DNA of 64,000 bases from positions 1,736,001 through 1,800,000 of the forward strand of contig NZ_AP023420.1 in assembly GCF_018408705.1 (NCBI RefSeq). Direction: 5' to 3'. This DNA is from Pusillibacter faecalis. Lineage in GTDB: Bacteria; Bacillota; Clostridia; Oscillospirales; Oscillospiraceae. A program made the position numbers and the translations under genes. Below the pieces are notes generated by a model, which saw only the letters and a list, made by a program, of their open reading frames with translations, had not been told where the DNA came from and made no database searches. Position 1 is the first letter of the stretch, and every line of letters begins with the position of its first letter. Positions 1 to 8,677 of the stretch are shown here, piece by piece.

Positions 1-216
1 GGGAGCGCCCTCTTCTGCGGAGACACGCTGTTCGCGGGCTCCTGCGGCCGGACGGACTTTGACGGCGGCTCTGTAGAGAAGATGATGGCCTCGCTCAAGC
101 GCTTGGGCCAGCTGGAGGGGGACCTGGATGTTCTGCCGGGACACATGGAGCTCTCCACCCTGGACCGGGAGCGGGCCTCCAATCCCTACCTGCGCCACGC
201 ACTGGAGATCTCATGA
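1..216 (+). CDS. Metallo-beta-lactamase fold hydrolase, C-terminal end (partial)
   Basis: The window opens inside this gene; 71 C-terminal residues are present. The pattern GDTLFAGSCGRTD followed by LPGHME matches the distal metal-binding part of glyoxalase II-like metallo-beta-lactamase proteins, which hydrolyse thioesters or related substrates with a dinuclear metal centre. The stop codon overlaps the hemZ start (ATG at 213-215, TGA at 214-216), so the two are translationally coupled. This pairing is common in Clostridia. The exact substrate cannot be read from this fragment. Confidence 0.8.
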   Translation, partial: GSALFCGDTLFAGSCGRTDFDGGSVEKMMASLKRLGQLEGDLDVLPGHMELSTLDRERASNPYLRHALEIS

Positions 217-1676
217 AGCTGCTGCTGCAGGGCCATGATGAGCGCTATACCGTGGAGCAGAGTCTTCTGAACCTGTTCCCCGGCGAACTACCGGTTTACG
301 AGCCCATTTTGCCCGGGGATGACTCCTGGGCCGTGGTCACGCTCCGGGAGGAGGACGATTGCTGTCATGTTACCACAGAGCTCCGCTGGCAGGGGAGGCA
401 GACCTCTCACCGGGAGGTTCTTCCCCTCTCCGGCACGGAGTATGCCCGGGAGGGCCAGCGCCGCCATGCCGTCGGCGCCTGCTTTTTTCTGGCTGCTCAG
501 GCCGTAAGCGGCGTTCGGCCCCCCTGGGGGATGCTGACAGGTGTCCGGCCCGACAAGCCCGCCACAGCCGCTCTGGCCGCCGGCAGAACCCCAGAGGAGA
601 CACGGGCATGGATGGAGCGGTTTTACTATGTCTCCCCTGACCGGGCAGCGCTGGCGGTAGAGACCGCCTCCGCGGCGCTGAGGGCCTCCCGCCGGCTGGA
701 ACGGCGGGATATCGCGGTCTATGTGGGGATTCCCTTCTGCCCTACTCGGTGCGCCTACTGCTCCTTTGTGAGCCAGTCGGTGGAAAAAAGCTTTGACCTG
801 GTGCCTCCCTATGTGGAGGCGCTGGTGGAGGAGATTCATTCCGGCGGCGGAATGGCGCGGGCCCTGAACCTGCGGTGCCGGACCTTTTACATGGGCGGAG
901 GCACGCCCACCACGCTGACGGCAGGGCAGCTGGACCGGGTGCTGACGGCCCTTGAGGATGCCTTTGATCTTCAGGACTGCGAGGAACTGACGGTGGAGGC
1001 TGGACGGCCGGACACCATCACGGCGGAGAAGCTGGCGGTGCTGAAATCCCATGGCATCACCCGAATTTCCGTGAATCCGCAGACCATGGAGGATGCGGTG
1101 TTGCGGGCCATCGGGCGCCGCCACACCGCCAGGGAGATCGAGCACGCCCTGGACCTGGCGGCGGCCTACGGATTCCCCCATGTGAATATGGATTTGATCG
1201 CGGGATTGCCGGAGGATACCGCCGCAGGCTTTCGCCGTTCCCTGGATCGCTGCTTGGAGTTTGAAACGGACAATGTCACCATCCACACCCTGGCGCTGAA
1301 AAAAGGCAGCCGGATTCTAACCGAAGGGCTGAGCGTCCCCGGGCCGGAGGAGGTGGCGCAGATGCTGGACTACGCCGCGCCGATGCTGCGAGAGCGGGGC
1401 TACGCACCCTATTACCTCTACCGGCAGAAATACATGTCCGGCAGCTTTGAGAATATTGGCTGGACCCGCCCTGGCGCGGAGTGCTGGTATAATATTGATA
1501 TCATGTCGGAGCTGTGCTCCATTCTGTCCTTTGGCGCCGGCGGCTCCACCAAGATGGTGGAAGGCGGCCGGATTCAACGGGTATTCAACCACAAGTATCC
1601 GGCGGAGTATACCCAACGACCGGAGAAGTGGCGTGCCAACCAGAACGCCTTTGCCGAATTTTATGAGCATGTTTGA
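213..1676 (+). CDS. hemZ: Coproporphyrinogen III oxidase-like radical SAM protein HemZ
   Basis: This 487-residue protein has the radical SAM cluster motif CxxxCxxC at about Cys176, Cys180 and Cys183 (in PFCPTRCAYCSF), then MGGGTPTT and the INPQTM-type strand patterns of the HemN/HemZ superfamily. The roughly 165-residue N-terminal extension before the radical SAM core is the HemZ arrangement. It is expected to be a cytosolic iron-sulfur enzyme in oxygen-independent porphyrin metabolism, although clostridial HemZ proteins are not all proven coproporphyrinogen dehydrogenases. The start overlaps the upstream hydrolase stop, and the nucleoside kinase follows at once. Confidence 0.85.
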   Translation: MKLLLQGHDERYTVEQSLLNLFPGELPVYEPILPGDDSWAVVTLREEDDCCHVTTELRWQGRQTSHREVLPLSGTEYAREGQRRHAVGACFFLAAQAVSGVRPPWGMLTGVRPDKPATAALAAGRTPEETRAWMERFYYVSPDRAALAVETASAALRASRRLERRDIAVYVGIPFCPTRCAYCSFVSQSVEKSFDLVPPYVEALVEEIHSGGGMARALNLRCRTFYMGGGTPTTLTAGQLDRVLTALEDAFDLQDCEELTVEAGRPDTITAEKLAVLKSHGITRISVNPQTMEDAVLRAIGRRHTAREIEHALDLAAAYGFPHVNMDLIAGLPEDTAAGFRRSLDRCLEFETDNVTIHTLALKKGSRILTEGLSVPGPEEVAQMLDYAAPMLRERGYAPYYLYRQKYMSGSFENIGWTRPGAECWYNIDIMSELCSILSFGAGGSTKMVEGGRIQRVFNHKYPAEYTQRPEKWRANQNAFAEFYEHV

Positions 1677-1690
1677 AAGGAGACCGCGCT

Positions 1691-2626
1691 ATGGCCTATT
1701 CCCTGAAACAGTTGAACGATGCCATCCGCAGCGACCCGGCCGCCTACGCCGCAGAGTGTGACGCAGCCTTCGCAAAAAAAGTGGAGGCGGCGGCCAGGAA
1801 GATTGCCGACCACCGGGGACAGTCCCATATCATTCTGCTCTCCGGACCCTCCGGCTCCGGAAAGACCACCACCGCCATGAAGATCGAGGAGGAGCTGGAG
1901 CGCCAGGGGATTGTGACGCATACCATCTCCATGGACAATTATTTCAACACAGTGGACCCGGAGACCGCACCCCGGAACCGGGAAGGAGCCATTGATTTTG
2001 AGTCTCCGTTCTGTCTGGACGTGGATTTGCTGAACCGCCATTTCTCCATGTTGGATCGGGGGGAGCTGATCCATGTGCCCAAATATGAATTTGCAAGGCA
2101 GATGCGCTCAGATATCATGTCCCAGCCCCTGCGCCTGGGCACCAACGAGCTGGCTATTTTTGAAGGGATTCACGCACTGAACGATATTATTGTGGGCAAG
2201 AACCCCCACGCCTTCAAGCTGTACATCGCCGCCCGCAGCAACCTGGTGGATGATGAGGGAACCGTGGTGTTCCAGCACGCTTGGCTGCGGCTGTGCCGCC
2301 GGATTGTCCGGGATCATAAGTTCCGGGGCAGCGACGCCAGATTTACTCTGAAGATGTGGCCCAACGTCCGCCGGGGCGAAAAGCTGTATATCTCCCCCTA
2401 TAAGGAAAACGCCGACCTGATGTTCGACTCCGCACTGGCCTTTGAATTCGCGCTGCTCAAGCCCATTGTGGTGCCCCTGCTGGAGGAGCTTCCCAGGGGC
2501 AAATACGACGTGGCGGAGGAGATGCTCCGGGGCTTTGAGCGGATTGAGCCCATGGAGGAGACGTGCGTTGCGCCGGAGTCCCTGGCTCGGGAGTTTATTG
2601 GCGGAAGCGCCTATGACTACCGCTAA
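1691..2626 (+). CDS. Uridine kinase-like nucleoside kinase
   Basis: A 311-residue P-loop kinase of the uridine kinase/phosphoribulokinase family. The Walker A motif GPSGSGKT lies at about residues 52-59, followed by SMDNYF, which carries the substrate-binding Asp and Tyr typical of the family, and later by the IFEGIHAL strand. ATG 1691 was chosen over the in-frame TTG at 1673 because AAAGGAGA sits 7-10 bases upstream of it. It probably phosphorylates a nucleoside in pyrimidine salvage. It lies between hemZ and a zinc-ribbon gene and close to a purine nucleoside phosphorylase, which supports a salvage role, but substrate is inferred from family only. Confidence 0.8.
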   Translation: MAYSLKQLNDAIRSDPAAYAAECDAAFAKKVEAAARKIADHRGQSHIILLSGPSGSGKTTTAMKIEEELERQGIVTHTISMDNYFNTVDPETAPRNREGAIDFESPFCLDVDLLNRHFSMLDRGELIHVPKYEFARQMRSDIMSQPLRLGTNELAIFEGIHALNDIIVGKNPHAFKLYIAARSNLVDDEGTVVFQHAWLRLCRRIVRDHKFRGSDARFTLKMWPNVRRGEKLYISPYKENADLMFDSALAFEFALLKPIVVPLLEELPRGKYDVAEEMLRGFERIEPMEETCVAPESLAREFIGGSAYDYR

Positions 2627-2649
2627 AGCGCAGAAGGGGAGGAAACCCG

Positions 2650-3033
2650 ATGAATGAGACGATGGAAAAGCTGCTTGCAGCCGCCCGCCAGGGAGCGGCT
2701 CAGGCCGGAGACCTTGCGGTAAACACCGCCCATGGCCTGAAGAAAAAGGCCGGAGAGACCCTGAGCGCCGCCAAGCAGCGTCTGCGGATTGCCGCGCTGG
2801 AGGGCGAGATTGAGGGAACCCTGGCGGAGATTGGTGAGCTGCTCTACGCCACCCATACGGGAACTCCGACGGACTCAGAGGTGTTGCAGGAAAAACTGCG
2901 GAAGATTGACGCGCTGAAAACGGAGATCGCTGTCCTGAAGGGCGGCCCGGACCGCCCAGTGGCCTGTGCTGTGTGCGGCACGCAGAGCCGGCCGGGAGAT
3001 GTATTCTGCCGATTTTGTGGAGGAAAGCTATGA
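2650..3033 (+). CDS. Zinc-ribbon domain protein with coiled-coil region
   Basis: A 127-residue soluble protein. Residues about 15-95 are helical and charged with a heptad-like pattern, suggesting a coiled coil. The C-terminus carries two CxxC pairs (CAVCGTQ and CRFCGGKL) that form a zinc ribbon of the DZR type. GGGGAGGA lies just upstream of the ATG. Its stop (TGA 3031-3033) overlaps the start of the purine nucleoside phosphorylase. Function is unknown; the family is common in Firmicutes and usually annotated only as zinc ribbon protein. Confidence 0.75.
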   Translation: MNETMEKLLAAARQGAAQAGDLAVNTAHGLKKKAGETLSAAKQRLRIAALEGEIEGTLAEIGELLYATHTGTPTDSEVLQEKLRKIDALKTEIAVLKGGPDRPVACAVCGTQSRPGDVFCRFCGGKL

Positions 3034-3860
3034 TGGAGACATATACCTATCAGCAGTATCAGCAGAGCGCGGCCGCCCTGGCGGACCGGCTGGGGGACTT
3101 TCGGCCGGAGGTTCTGCTGATTCTGGGCTCCGGCCTGGGTTCGCTGGGAGACCAGGTGGAGCAGCCACTGGTTGTCCCTTACGCGCAGGTACCCCATATG
3201 AAGCGCTCCACTGCGCCGGACCACAAGGGGCAGTTTGTCTTTGGGCGGCTCTCGGGGCGGAATGTGGCGGTGATGCAGGGCCGGCTCCACACCTATGAGG
3301 GGTGGTCCTTCGCGGATGTGAGCTATCCCGTCCGGGTGCTGAGGCTGCTGGGCGCGAAGACGCTGCTTGTGACCAACGCTGCCGGGGCGGTGAATACCGC
3401 CTTTTCCGCCGGGGATATCATGATGATCACCGACCACATCAAGCTCTTTGGCGTGAGTCCTCTGTGCGGGGCGAATCTGGACGAATTCGGTCCCCGCTTC
3501 CCGGATGTGAGCGCCGTTTACACCCCGGCGCTGCGCAAGGCTGCCCGTGAAGCCGCACAGGCGTTGGAAATCCCCTTGCGGGAGGGCGTCTACATGTACT
3601 TCCCTGGTCCCCAGTTTGAGACGCCTGCCGAGGTGCGGATGGCCCGCATTCTGGGCGCCGACGCAGTGGGCATGTCCACGGTGCCGGAGACCATTGTGGC
3701 CGCCCACTGCGGGATGCAGGTTCTGGGGTTTACCCTCTGCACCAACATGGCCGCCGGAGTGCTGGACCAGCCTCTTTCCGGTGAGGAGGTTTTGGAGGCA
3801 GCTGAGGCGGCCCGCCCACGGTTTACCTCCCTGGTGAAAGCCTGCTTGGAGCGGGTATAA
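3030..3860 (+). CDS. Purine nucleoside phosphorylase, trimeric PNP/MTAP family
   Basis: A 276-residue enzyme, the usual length for class I purine nucleoside phosphorylase, which splits purine nucleosides with phosphate to free base and ribose-1-phosphate. Visible signatures are the phosphate loop GSGLGSLGD near residue 33, MQGRLHTYEG, VTNAAGAVN, GPQFETPAE with the purine-site Glu, and TNMAAGV near the C-terminus. Start ATG 3030 overlaps the previous stop, and AGGAAAG lies upstream; an adjacent ATG at 3033 is equally possible. A longer in-frame reading back to 2973 would run inside the zinc-ribbon gene and was not chosen. Confidence 0.9.
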   Translation: MMETYTYQQYQQSAAALADRLGDFRPEVLLILGSGLGSLGDQVEQPLVVPYAQVPHMKRSTAPDHKGQFVFGRLSGRNVAVMQGRLHTYEGWSFADVSYPVRVLRLLGAKTLLVTNAAGAVNTAFSAGDIMMITDHIKLFGVSPLCGANLDEFGPRFPDVSAVYTPALRKAAREAAQALEIPLREGVYMYFPGPQFETPAEVRMARILGADAVGMSTVPETIVAAHCGMQVLGFTLCTNMAAGVLDQPLSGEEVLEAAEAARPRFTSLVKACLERV

Positions 3861-3919
3861 TCCACAGGGCACAGCCATAGGTTCATAGTGTCATTTTTGA
3901 AAACTGAGGTAATCGACTC

Positions 3920-5533
3920 ATGTCCAATCCAAAAAAGCAGTCCTTTCTGGGGGGCGCGGCGATTCTGGCTGCTGCGGTGGCCATTGTTAAGCTGATCGGT
4001 GCCGCCTACAAGCTGCCCCTGAACAACATCCTGGGCGACGTGGGCATGTCCTATTGGGACACCGCCTATAAAATTTATAACTTCCTGCTGACATTCTCCA
4101 CTGCGGGACTCCCCCTGGCCATCTCCAAACTTACCAGCGAGGCGTATACCCAGGGACGGGAGAATGAGAAGCGGAAGATTTTCCGCACCGCCATCTGGCT
4201 CTTCTTTGCCCTGGGGCTGGTGGGCTCGCTGCTGATGTTCTTCCAGGCGGACCTTTTGGTGGGCTTCCTGCGCAACGAAAATGCCATGCGGCCGGTTCAG
4301 GCTCTGGCGCCTGCGGTGTTCTGCGTGTGCATTTTGGCCTGTATGCGGGGCTATACTCAGGGGCAGGGAAACATGACGCCCACTGCTGTCAGCCAAGTGC
4401 TGGAGGCATTGTGCAAGGTAGGCATCGGCCTGCCCTTGGCATGGTATCTTCTGAACATCGGGAGGAATATGGACGTGGGCGCCGCCGGCGCCATCCTGGG
4501 CGTCACCATCGGTACCGTTGTGTCCATGTTGTTTTTGTGCATCTATCTCTTCACCCACCGGGACCACCGCAAGAGTCTGGATGTCCCGTCCTCCGGCGGT
4601 ACGCTGGTCAAGCGGATTCTGGCCATTGGCGTGCCCATCACCTTGGGCAACTCCGCCATGAGCATCATCTCCATCCTGGACACGAAGATCGTTCTAGGCC
4701 GGCTCCAAGACGGATTGAGTCTGGCCCCCACGGCGGCCAACGCCCTCAACGGCCAGTACACAACGGGCATGGTGATGCCCAACATGGTGGCCTCCTTCGT
4801 CTATCCCGTCACCATGAGCCTGCTGCCCTTCGCGGCGGCGGCCCTGGCCCGGAACGACACCCGGGAGGCGGACCGGACGATCTCCACGGCCTTCCGCCTC
4901 TTGGCGCTGCTGGCGCTGCCGGCCGGCATCGGATTGAGCGTGCTGGCAACACCTATCGAAAAACTGGTGCTGCCCTCTCAGCAGGAGCTGGCCGTCGCTG
5001 CCGGTCCCCATCTGCAGATCTTGGGCATCGCCACGATCTTCATCTGCCTGATGGTGCTGACCAATGCCATTTTGCAGACCTACGGCAAGGAGAAAATTCC
5101 CATTTTCACGGTCATCGCAGGTGGCGTTGTGAAAATTATCCTGAACTATATCCTGGTGGGAAACCCGGAGATCAACATCCATGGCGCTCCGATCTCAACG
5201 CTTTGCTGCTACATGGTGATTGCGGGGCTCAACCTTTTCTTTGTCTGGGTCTATTCCCCGCAAAAGCCCCGCTACATGCAGCTCTTTGCAAAGCCGGTGC
5301 TGGCTTCTGTTCTGATGGGCGGCGCGGCCTGGGCGGTGTATGGGTTCTTGAACCGAATGCTGGAAAGCGGCCACTCTGCCTACGGAGCCAATGCAATTGC
5401 CACGCTGGGTGCAATCCTGATTGGCGTGATTGTGTACTTCATTCTGGTCATTGCTCTGCGGATTCTGCGGGCGGAGGATGTCAAATCCATTCCCCACGGC
5501 GCAAAACTTATTAAACTTCTGCACTTAAAGTGA
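3920..5533 (+). CDS. Polysaccharide flippase of the SpoVB/MurJ (MOP) family
   Basis: A 537-residue integral membrane protein with about 14 hydrophobic helices spread along its length. The N-terminus (SFLGGAAILAAAVAIVKLIG) is typical of SpoVB/YabM-like oligosaccharidyl-lipid flippases of the MOP superfamily, which move lipid-linked precursors across the membrane. It heads a cluster with mazG and the yabOPQ-divIC-yabR genes, the same order as around yabM in Bacillus subtilis, which supports a YabM/SpoVB-type role in peptidoglycan or spore cortex precursor export. The exact lipid-linked substrate cannot be deduced. Confidence 0.85.
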   Translation: MSNPKKQSFLGGAAILAAAVAIVKLIGAAYKLPLNNILGDVGMSYWDTAYKIYNFLLTFSTAGLPLAISKLTSEAYTQGRENEKRKIFRTAIWLFFALGLVGSLLMFFQADLLVGFLRNENAMRPVQALAPAVFCVCILACMRGYTQGQGNMTPTAVSQVLEALCKVGIGLPLAWYLLNIGRNMDVGAAGAILGVTIGTVVSMLFLCIYLFTHRDHRKSLDVPSSGGTLVKRILAIGVPITLGNSAMSIISILDTKIVLGRLQDGLSLAPTAANALNGQYTTGMVMPNMVASFVYPVTMSLLPFAAAALARNDTREADRTISTAFRLLALLALPAGIGLSVLATPIEKLVLPSQQELAVAAGPHLQILGIATIFICLMVLTNAILQTYGKEKIPIFTVIAGGVVKIILNYILVGNPEINIHGAPISTLCCYMVIAGLNLFFVWVYSPQKPRYMQLFAKPVLASVLMGGAAWAVYGFLNRMLESGHSAYGANAIATLGAILIGVIVYFILVIALRILRAEDVKSIPHGAKLIKLLHLK

Positions 5534-5591
5534 AAAACTTAGAAAAATCAAGGGGTTTCTCTCCAAAATTTCTTGCAAAGGTGAACAATGT

Positions 5592-6398
5592 ATGGTAGAT
5601 TTTCAATGTAAGGAACGCTATGGCTGGGAGGATCTCATTGAGATCACCCGGCTGCTGCGGGGACCCGGAGGGTGCCCCTGGGACGCGGAGCAGACCCACG
5701 GCTCCATCCGGCGGAATTTCCTAGAGGAGACCTATGAGGCGCTGGATGCCATAGATCGGGATGATGCCCATGACATGTGCGAGGAGCTGGGGGATGTTCT
5801 GATGCAGGTGGCGCTGCACGCTCAGATGGAAACGGAGCGCGGCCGGTTTACGATGGCGGACGTAGTGAACGGTGTGGCACAGAAGCTGGTGTACCGCCAT
5901 CCCCATGTTTTTGGCGGAGCCATGGCGGCGGATAACAGCGAGCAGGTTCTGGCAAACTGGGAGACGCTCAAGCGACGGGAGAAGGGGCAGCGCTCCACCG
6001 CCGATGCGATTGAGGCGGTGCCTCATACGCTGCCGGCCCTGTGGCGGGCGGAGAAGATTCAATCAAAGACCGCCAAGGCGGGTTTCAACTGGGACACCAT
6101 TTCCGGAGCTCTGGATAAGTTGGAGGAAGAGGTGCGAGAGCTGCGGCAGGCTGTGGAGAACAGCCAGGACCCATCGGCGCCTCACGGCATCCGAGAGGAG
6201 GCGGGGGACGTCCTCTTCATCGTCTCCAAGATTGCGCAGCTCTCCGGGGTGGACCCGGAGGACGCCCTTCACCGTGCCTGCGACAAGTTTGACGCACGTT
6301 TCCGCCTGGTGGAGGAAGCGGCGGACAAGCCCTTGACCGCATGTACGGAGGAGGAACTGGTCAGGCTGTGGGAGTCTGCCAAAAAGAAGCTGTCTTAA
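5592..6398 (+). CDS. mazG: Nucleoside triphosphate pyrophosphohydrolase MazG
   Basis: A 268-residue all-helical protein with two MazG modules. The first contains GGCPWDAEQTH and the metal-binding EELGDVLMQV pattern (EExxD) near residues 59-68; the second contains EEVRELRQAV and EEAGDVLFIV near residues 195-205. MazG hydrolyses NTPs, including aberrant ones, to NMP and pyrophosphate. In B. subtilis the equivalent is the C-terminal part of YabN, which additionally carries an N-terminal methylase domain; that domain is absent here. The start is ATG 5592 after AAAGGTG. Confidence 0.9.
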   Translation: MVDFQCKERYGWEDLIEITRLLRGPGGCPWDAEQTHGSIRRNFLEETYEALDAIDRDDAHDMCEELGDVLMQVALHAQMETERGRFTMADVVNGVAQKLVYRHPHVFGGAMAADNSEQVLANWETLKRREKGQRSTADAIEAVPHTLPALWRAEKIQSKTAKAGFNWDTISGALDKLEEEVRELRQAVENSQDPSAPHGIREEAGDVLFIVSKIAQLSGVDPEDALHRACDKFDARFRLVEEAADKPLTACTEEELVRLWESAKKKLS

Positions 6399-6456
6399 CA
6401 CGCACCCGCGTTTAAGAAATAAATTACGAACGATATCATGTAGGAGGATATGATCC

Positions 6457-6732
6457 ATGAACAAGGCTGAACTGATCAATGCTGTGGCCGCTGCCACCGA
6501 ATTTTCCAAAAAGGACGCAGAAGCCGCTGTCACCGCCACCCTGGAGGCGATCACCAGCGCGCTGAAGGACGGTGACAAGGTTCAACTTGTGGGCTTTGGC
6601 TCTTTTGAGGTGAAGAAGCGCGCCGCTCGTGTCGGCAGGAATCCCAAGACCAATGATACCATTGAGATTCCTGCGTCTGTGGTGCCCGTGTTTAAGGCTG
6701 GCAAGGCTCTGAAGGACGCTGTGGCGAAATAA
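6457..6732 (+). CDS. hup: HU family DNA-binding protein
   Basis: A 91-residue histone-like protein of normal HU length. It begins [10 protein letters not shown] and contains the dimer core [20 protein letters not shown] followed by the DNA-binding arm residues GRNPKT and IPA. HU dimers bend and compact DNA. GTAGGAGG lies before the ATG, and a strong terminator follows at 6817-6849, so it is likely an abundant, separately transcribed unit. It sits between mazG and the S4 gene, as in several Clostridia. Confidence 0.95.
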   Translation: MNKAELINAVAAATEFSKKDAEAAVTATLEAITSALKDGDKVQLVGFGSFEVKKRAARVGRNPKTNDTIEIPASVVPVFKAGKALKDAVAK

Positions 6733-6816
6733 TTTGCGCTTTCACGGCAGCGAGGGCTCCTCTGGCGGATGCCGCGCCGGACAGGAACGCCTGCCGCTGG
6801 GCACATGAATTTTGAA

Positions 6817-6849
6817 CTGCCGGCACAGGTGTGCCGGCAGTCTTGTTTT
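6817..6849 (+). terminator. Rho-independent terminator after hup
   Basis: An inverted repeat CTGCCGGCACA-GG-TGTGCCGGCAG (6817-6840) is followed directly by TCTTGTTTT. It lies just upstream of the S4 gene ribosome binding site, so it separates hup transcripts from the following genes. Confidence 0.8.
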
Positions 6850-6859
6850 GGAGGAAACC

Positions 6860-7099
6860 ATGCGTTTGGACAAATACTTGAAGGTCTCCCGGCTGATCAA
6901 ACGGCGGACTGTGGCAAACGAGGCCTGTGACCACGGCCTGGTGGAGGTCAACGGAAAAGCGGCTCGGGCGTCCTATGAGGTGAAGGTAGGAGACCAGATT
7001 ACGATGCGCTTTGGCGCGCGGACAGTCACTGTGGAGGTGCTGTCTGTTCAGGAGACTGTGCGCCAGGCGGACGCGGGAGCACTCTATCGGGAAATTTAG
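6860..7099 (+). CDS. rqcP: S4-domain RNA-binding protein (YabO/RqcP-like)
   Basis: A 79-residue protein that is essentially one S4 RNA-binding domain (MRLDKYLKVSRLIKRRT, then VNGKAARASYEVKVGD). In B. subtilis the orthologue YabO/RqcP binds stalled 50S subunits and takes part in alanine tailing during ribosome quality control. ATG 6860 was chosen because GGAGGA sits 5-10 bases upstream; an in-frame start at 6812 would lie inside the hup terminator. The position between hup and yabP matches the conserved yab order. Confidence 0.85.
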   Translation: MRLDKYLKVSRLIKRRTVANEACDHGLVEVNGKAARASYEVKVGDQITMRFGARTVTVEVLSVQETVRQADAGALYREI

Positions 7100-7166
7100 C
7101 GGAGATTGCCGCCGGGTTCTATTTTTCCTCTGCTGACCATAGGATGTGGACAGGGAGGATGAGCAT

Positions 7167-7448
7167 ATGAAGGATTACAATACCACGCCCGCCATGGAGC
7201 ACCGCCTGGAGCTGGTGGGACGGGAGCGGCTGACCGTCTCCGGCGTAGAGGATGTGGGCCGCTTTGACGAGACCGGGATTGTCATGTCCACCGCCGCCGG
7301 GACACTGGTTGTCACTGGAGAGGACCTCCATATTGACAAGCTGTCCCTGGATGGTGGAGAGCTTCATGTGGACGGACGGATTGACTCTGTCGCCTATGAG
7401 GATGAGGGCCAGGGCCGAAGCGGCTTTTTCAGCCGCCTGTTTGGATAA
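7167..7448 (+). CDS. yabP: Sporulation protein YabP
   Basis: A 93-residue protein of the YabP/YqfC family. Members have a compact beta-rich fold, seen here as alternating short strands (RLELVGRERLTVSGVEDVG, TLVVTGEDLHIDKL, LHVDGRIDSVAYED). YabP is needed for spore cortex formation in B. subtilis and is expressed in the mother cell. ATG 7167 follows GGGAGGATGAGC; the in-frame start at 7146 is less well placed. Its stop overlaps the yabQ start. Confidence 0.85.
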   Translation: MKDYNTTPAMEHRLELVGRERLTVSGVEDVGRFDETGIVMSTAAGTLVVTGEDLHIDKLSLDGGELHVDGRIDSVAYEDEGQGRSGFFSRLFG

Positions 7449-8122
7449 TGGGGAACCAGATCTCTCAGCAGATGCTGACCTTTGTGCAGTCCATTTTGCT
7501 GGGGCTGGCTGCGGGAGTTCTGTATGATCTGCTGCGTCCTTTCCGGCTGCGCAGACCCGGCCTGACCGCACTGCTGGATGCCGGGTATTGCCTGAGCGTT
7601 GGCGCGGGGGCATTTTTGTTTTTGCTGCGGCGTGGAGAGGGGGAGCTCCGTGGCTTTCTTGTCCTAGGGGCGGTTGGCGGCGCGGTGCTGTTTTTCTGTG
7701 CGTTTTCTCATCTGCTGCAGCCAATCTGGGAGTTCTGGGCGGAAACACTGGCGTATCTGGTGCATTTGCTGTCGATTCCGCTGTTGTGGGTGAAAAAAAT
7801 TTGCACAAAATTGGGGCAACGCGGAAAAAATCTCTTTTATTTTACCCAAAAATGCTATACAATGAAAAGGAAACCATCTCACAAAGGAGGCGGACGCGGT
7901 GGAAAAGGCCCGGAGAAGAAAAAAGGTCAAGGTTCGGGCAAGACCGCTGACCAAGCTGGTCATTCTGGTGCTGCTGGCGGCTATCGGATGGCAGCTGTAC
8001 GGCCTGCGGAGCCAAGTGCGGCGCGCGCAGGAGGAGCGGGAGCAGTACGCCGCTCTGGTGGCAGAAAAGCAGCGGGAGAACGCCGCTCTGGAAGCCGACA
8101 TCACCGAGGGCCCCACAGATGA
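7448..8122 (+). CDS. yabQ: Spore cortex biosynthesis protein YabQ (C-terminus overlaps divIC-like gene)
   Basis: The first roughly 120 residues form four hydrophobic helices and match YabQ: LLGLAAGVLYDLLRPFR at the start, then LLDAGYCLSVGAGAFLFLL, and a helix ending in WEFWAETLAYL. YabQ is a membrane protein required for cortex assembly. The frame stays open for 224 bases inside the next gene, giving a Gly/Lys/Arg-rich tail of low complexity after about residue 150. This tail is probably non-homologous read-through or a genuine long overlap; the true end, or a sequencing frameshift, cannot be settled here. Confidence 0.75.
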   Translation: MGNQISQQMLTFVQSILLGLAAGVLYDLLRPFRLRRPGLTALLDAGYCLSVGAGAFLFLLRRGEGELRGFLVLGAVGGAVLFFCAFSHLLQPIWEFWAETLAYLVHLLSIPLLWVKKICTKLGQRGKNLFYFTQKCYTMKRKPSHKGGGRGGKGPEKKKGQGSGKTADQAGHSGAAGGYRMAAVRPAEPSAARAGGAGAVRRSGGRKAAGERRSGSRHHRGPHR

Positions 8123-8198
8123 AAAGCTCGAGGAGATTGCCCGGGATGAGTTGGGCCTGGTGAAGCCAGGTGAGTATGTGTTTGAACCCAGTCATTAA
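7899..8198 (+). CDS. Septum formation initiator, DivIC/FtsB family
   Basis: A 99-residue bitopic membrane protein: a basic N-terminus (KARRRKKVKVRARP), one transmembrane helix (about residues 19-36, LVILVLLAAIGWQLYGL), then a coiled coil (RAQEEREQYAALVAEKQREN) and the conserved LEEIARDELGLVKPGE motif of DivIC/FtsB. It should act in the divisome with FtsL-like partners. The start is GTG 7899 with AAAGGAGG 5-10 bases upstream. It lies inside the open 3' extension of yabQ in another frame. Confidence 0.85.
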   Translation: MEKARRRKKVKVRARPLTKLVILVLLAAIGWQLYGLRSQVRRAQEEREQYAALVAEKQRENAALEADITEGPTDEKLEEIARDELGLVKPGEYVFEPSH

Positions 8199-8222
8199 CC
8201 CCCAGGGGAAGCGGGGAGTCAA

Positions 8223-8675
8223 GTGGAAGGAGAAACAAAGCAAGGTATGGAGCCTCAGGTTGGGAATATTCTGGAAGGCAAGGTGACAACCATCACCAAG
8301 TTCGGAGCATTTGTGGCCCTGGAGGGCGGAAGATCCGGACTGGTACATATTTCGGAAATCGCAAATACGTATGTGAATGACGTAAGGGACTATTTGCAGG
8401 AGGGGCAGAGTGTTCGGGTGCTGGTGCTGCCGGCGGAAAACGGAAAACTGAACCTCTCGATGAAACGGGTGCAGCCTGCGCCCCGTCCGGCGGCGGAGGC
8501 AAGACCGGCGGCAAAGCCGGCAGTGCGAGCCGGAGGACCGCAGCAGCCTTTGCCGCCATCCGGCGACAAGGCCTTTGAGGACAAGCTCAAACACTTTCTC
8601 TCCACTTCAGAGGGGAAGATGGCCGATCTGCATCGGAGCATGGATGGCAAACGGGGCGGCCGGAGAAGAAAATAA
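8223..8675 (+). CDS. S1 RNA-binding domain protein (YabR-like)
   Basis: A 150-residue protein with an S1/OB domain at about residues 9-80 (VGNILEGKVTTITKFGAFV, then GLVHISEIAN), the pattern shared by polynucleotide phosphorylase, ribosomal protein S1 and B. subtilis YabR. A linker rich in Pro and Ala and a basic C-terminus (GKRGGRRRK) follow. It probably binds RNA or the ribosome. The GTG at 8223 has a GGGGAG upstream; an ATG at 8247 is a possible alternative start. It closes the yab/div cluster before a terminator. Confidence 0.8.
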   Translation: MEGETKQGMEPQVGNILEGKVTTITKFGAFVALEGGRSGLVHISEIANTYVNDVRDYLQEGQSVRVLVLPAENGKLNLSMKRVQPAPRPAAEARPAAKPAVRAGGPQQPLPPSGDKAFEDKLKHFLSTSEGKMADLHRSMDGKRGGRRRK

Positions 8676-8677
8676 TC

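Noticed and set aside
2844..4567. Minus-strand frames opposite PNP and the flippase
   Set aside because: No recognised motifs and no ribosome sites; the plus-strand genes explain the sequence.
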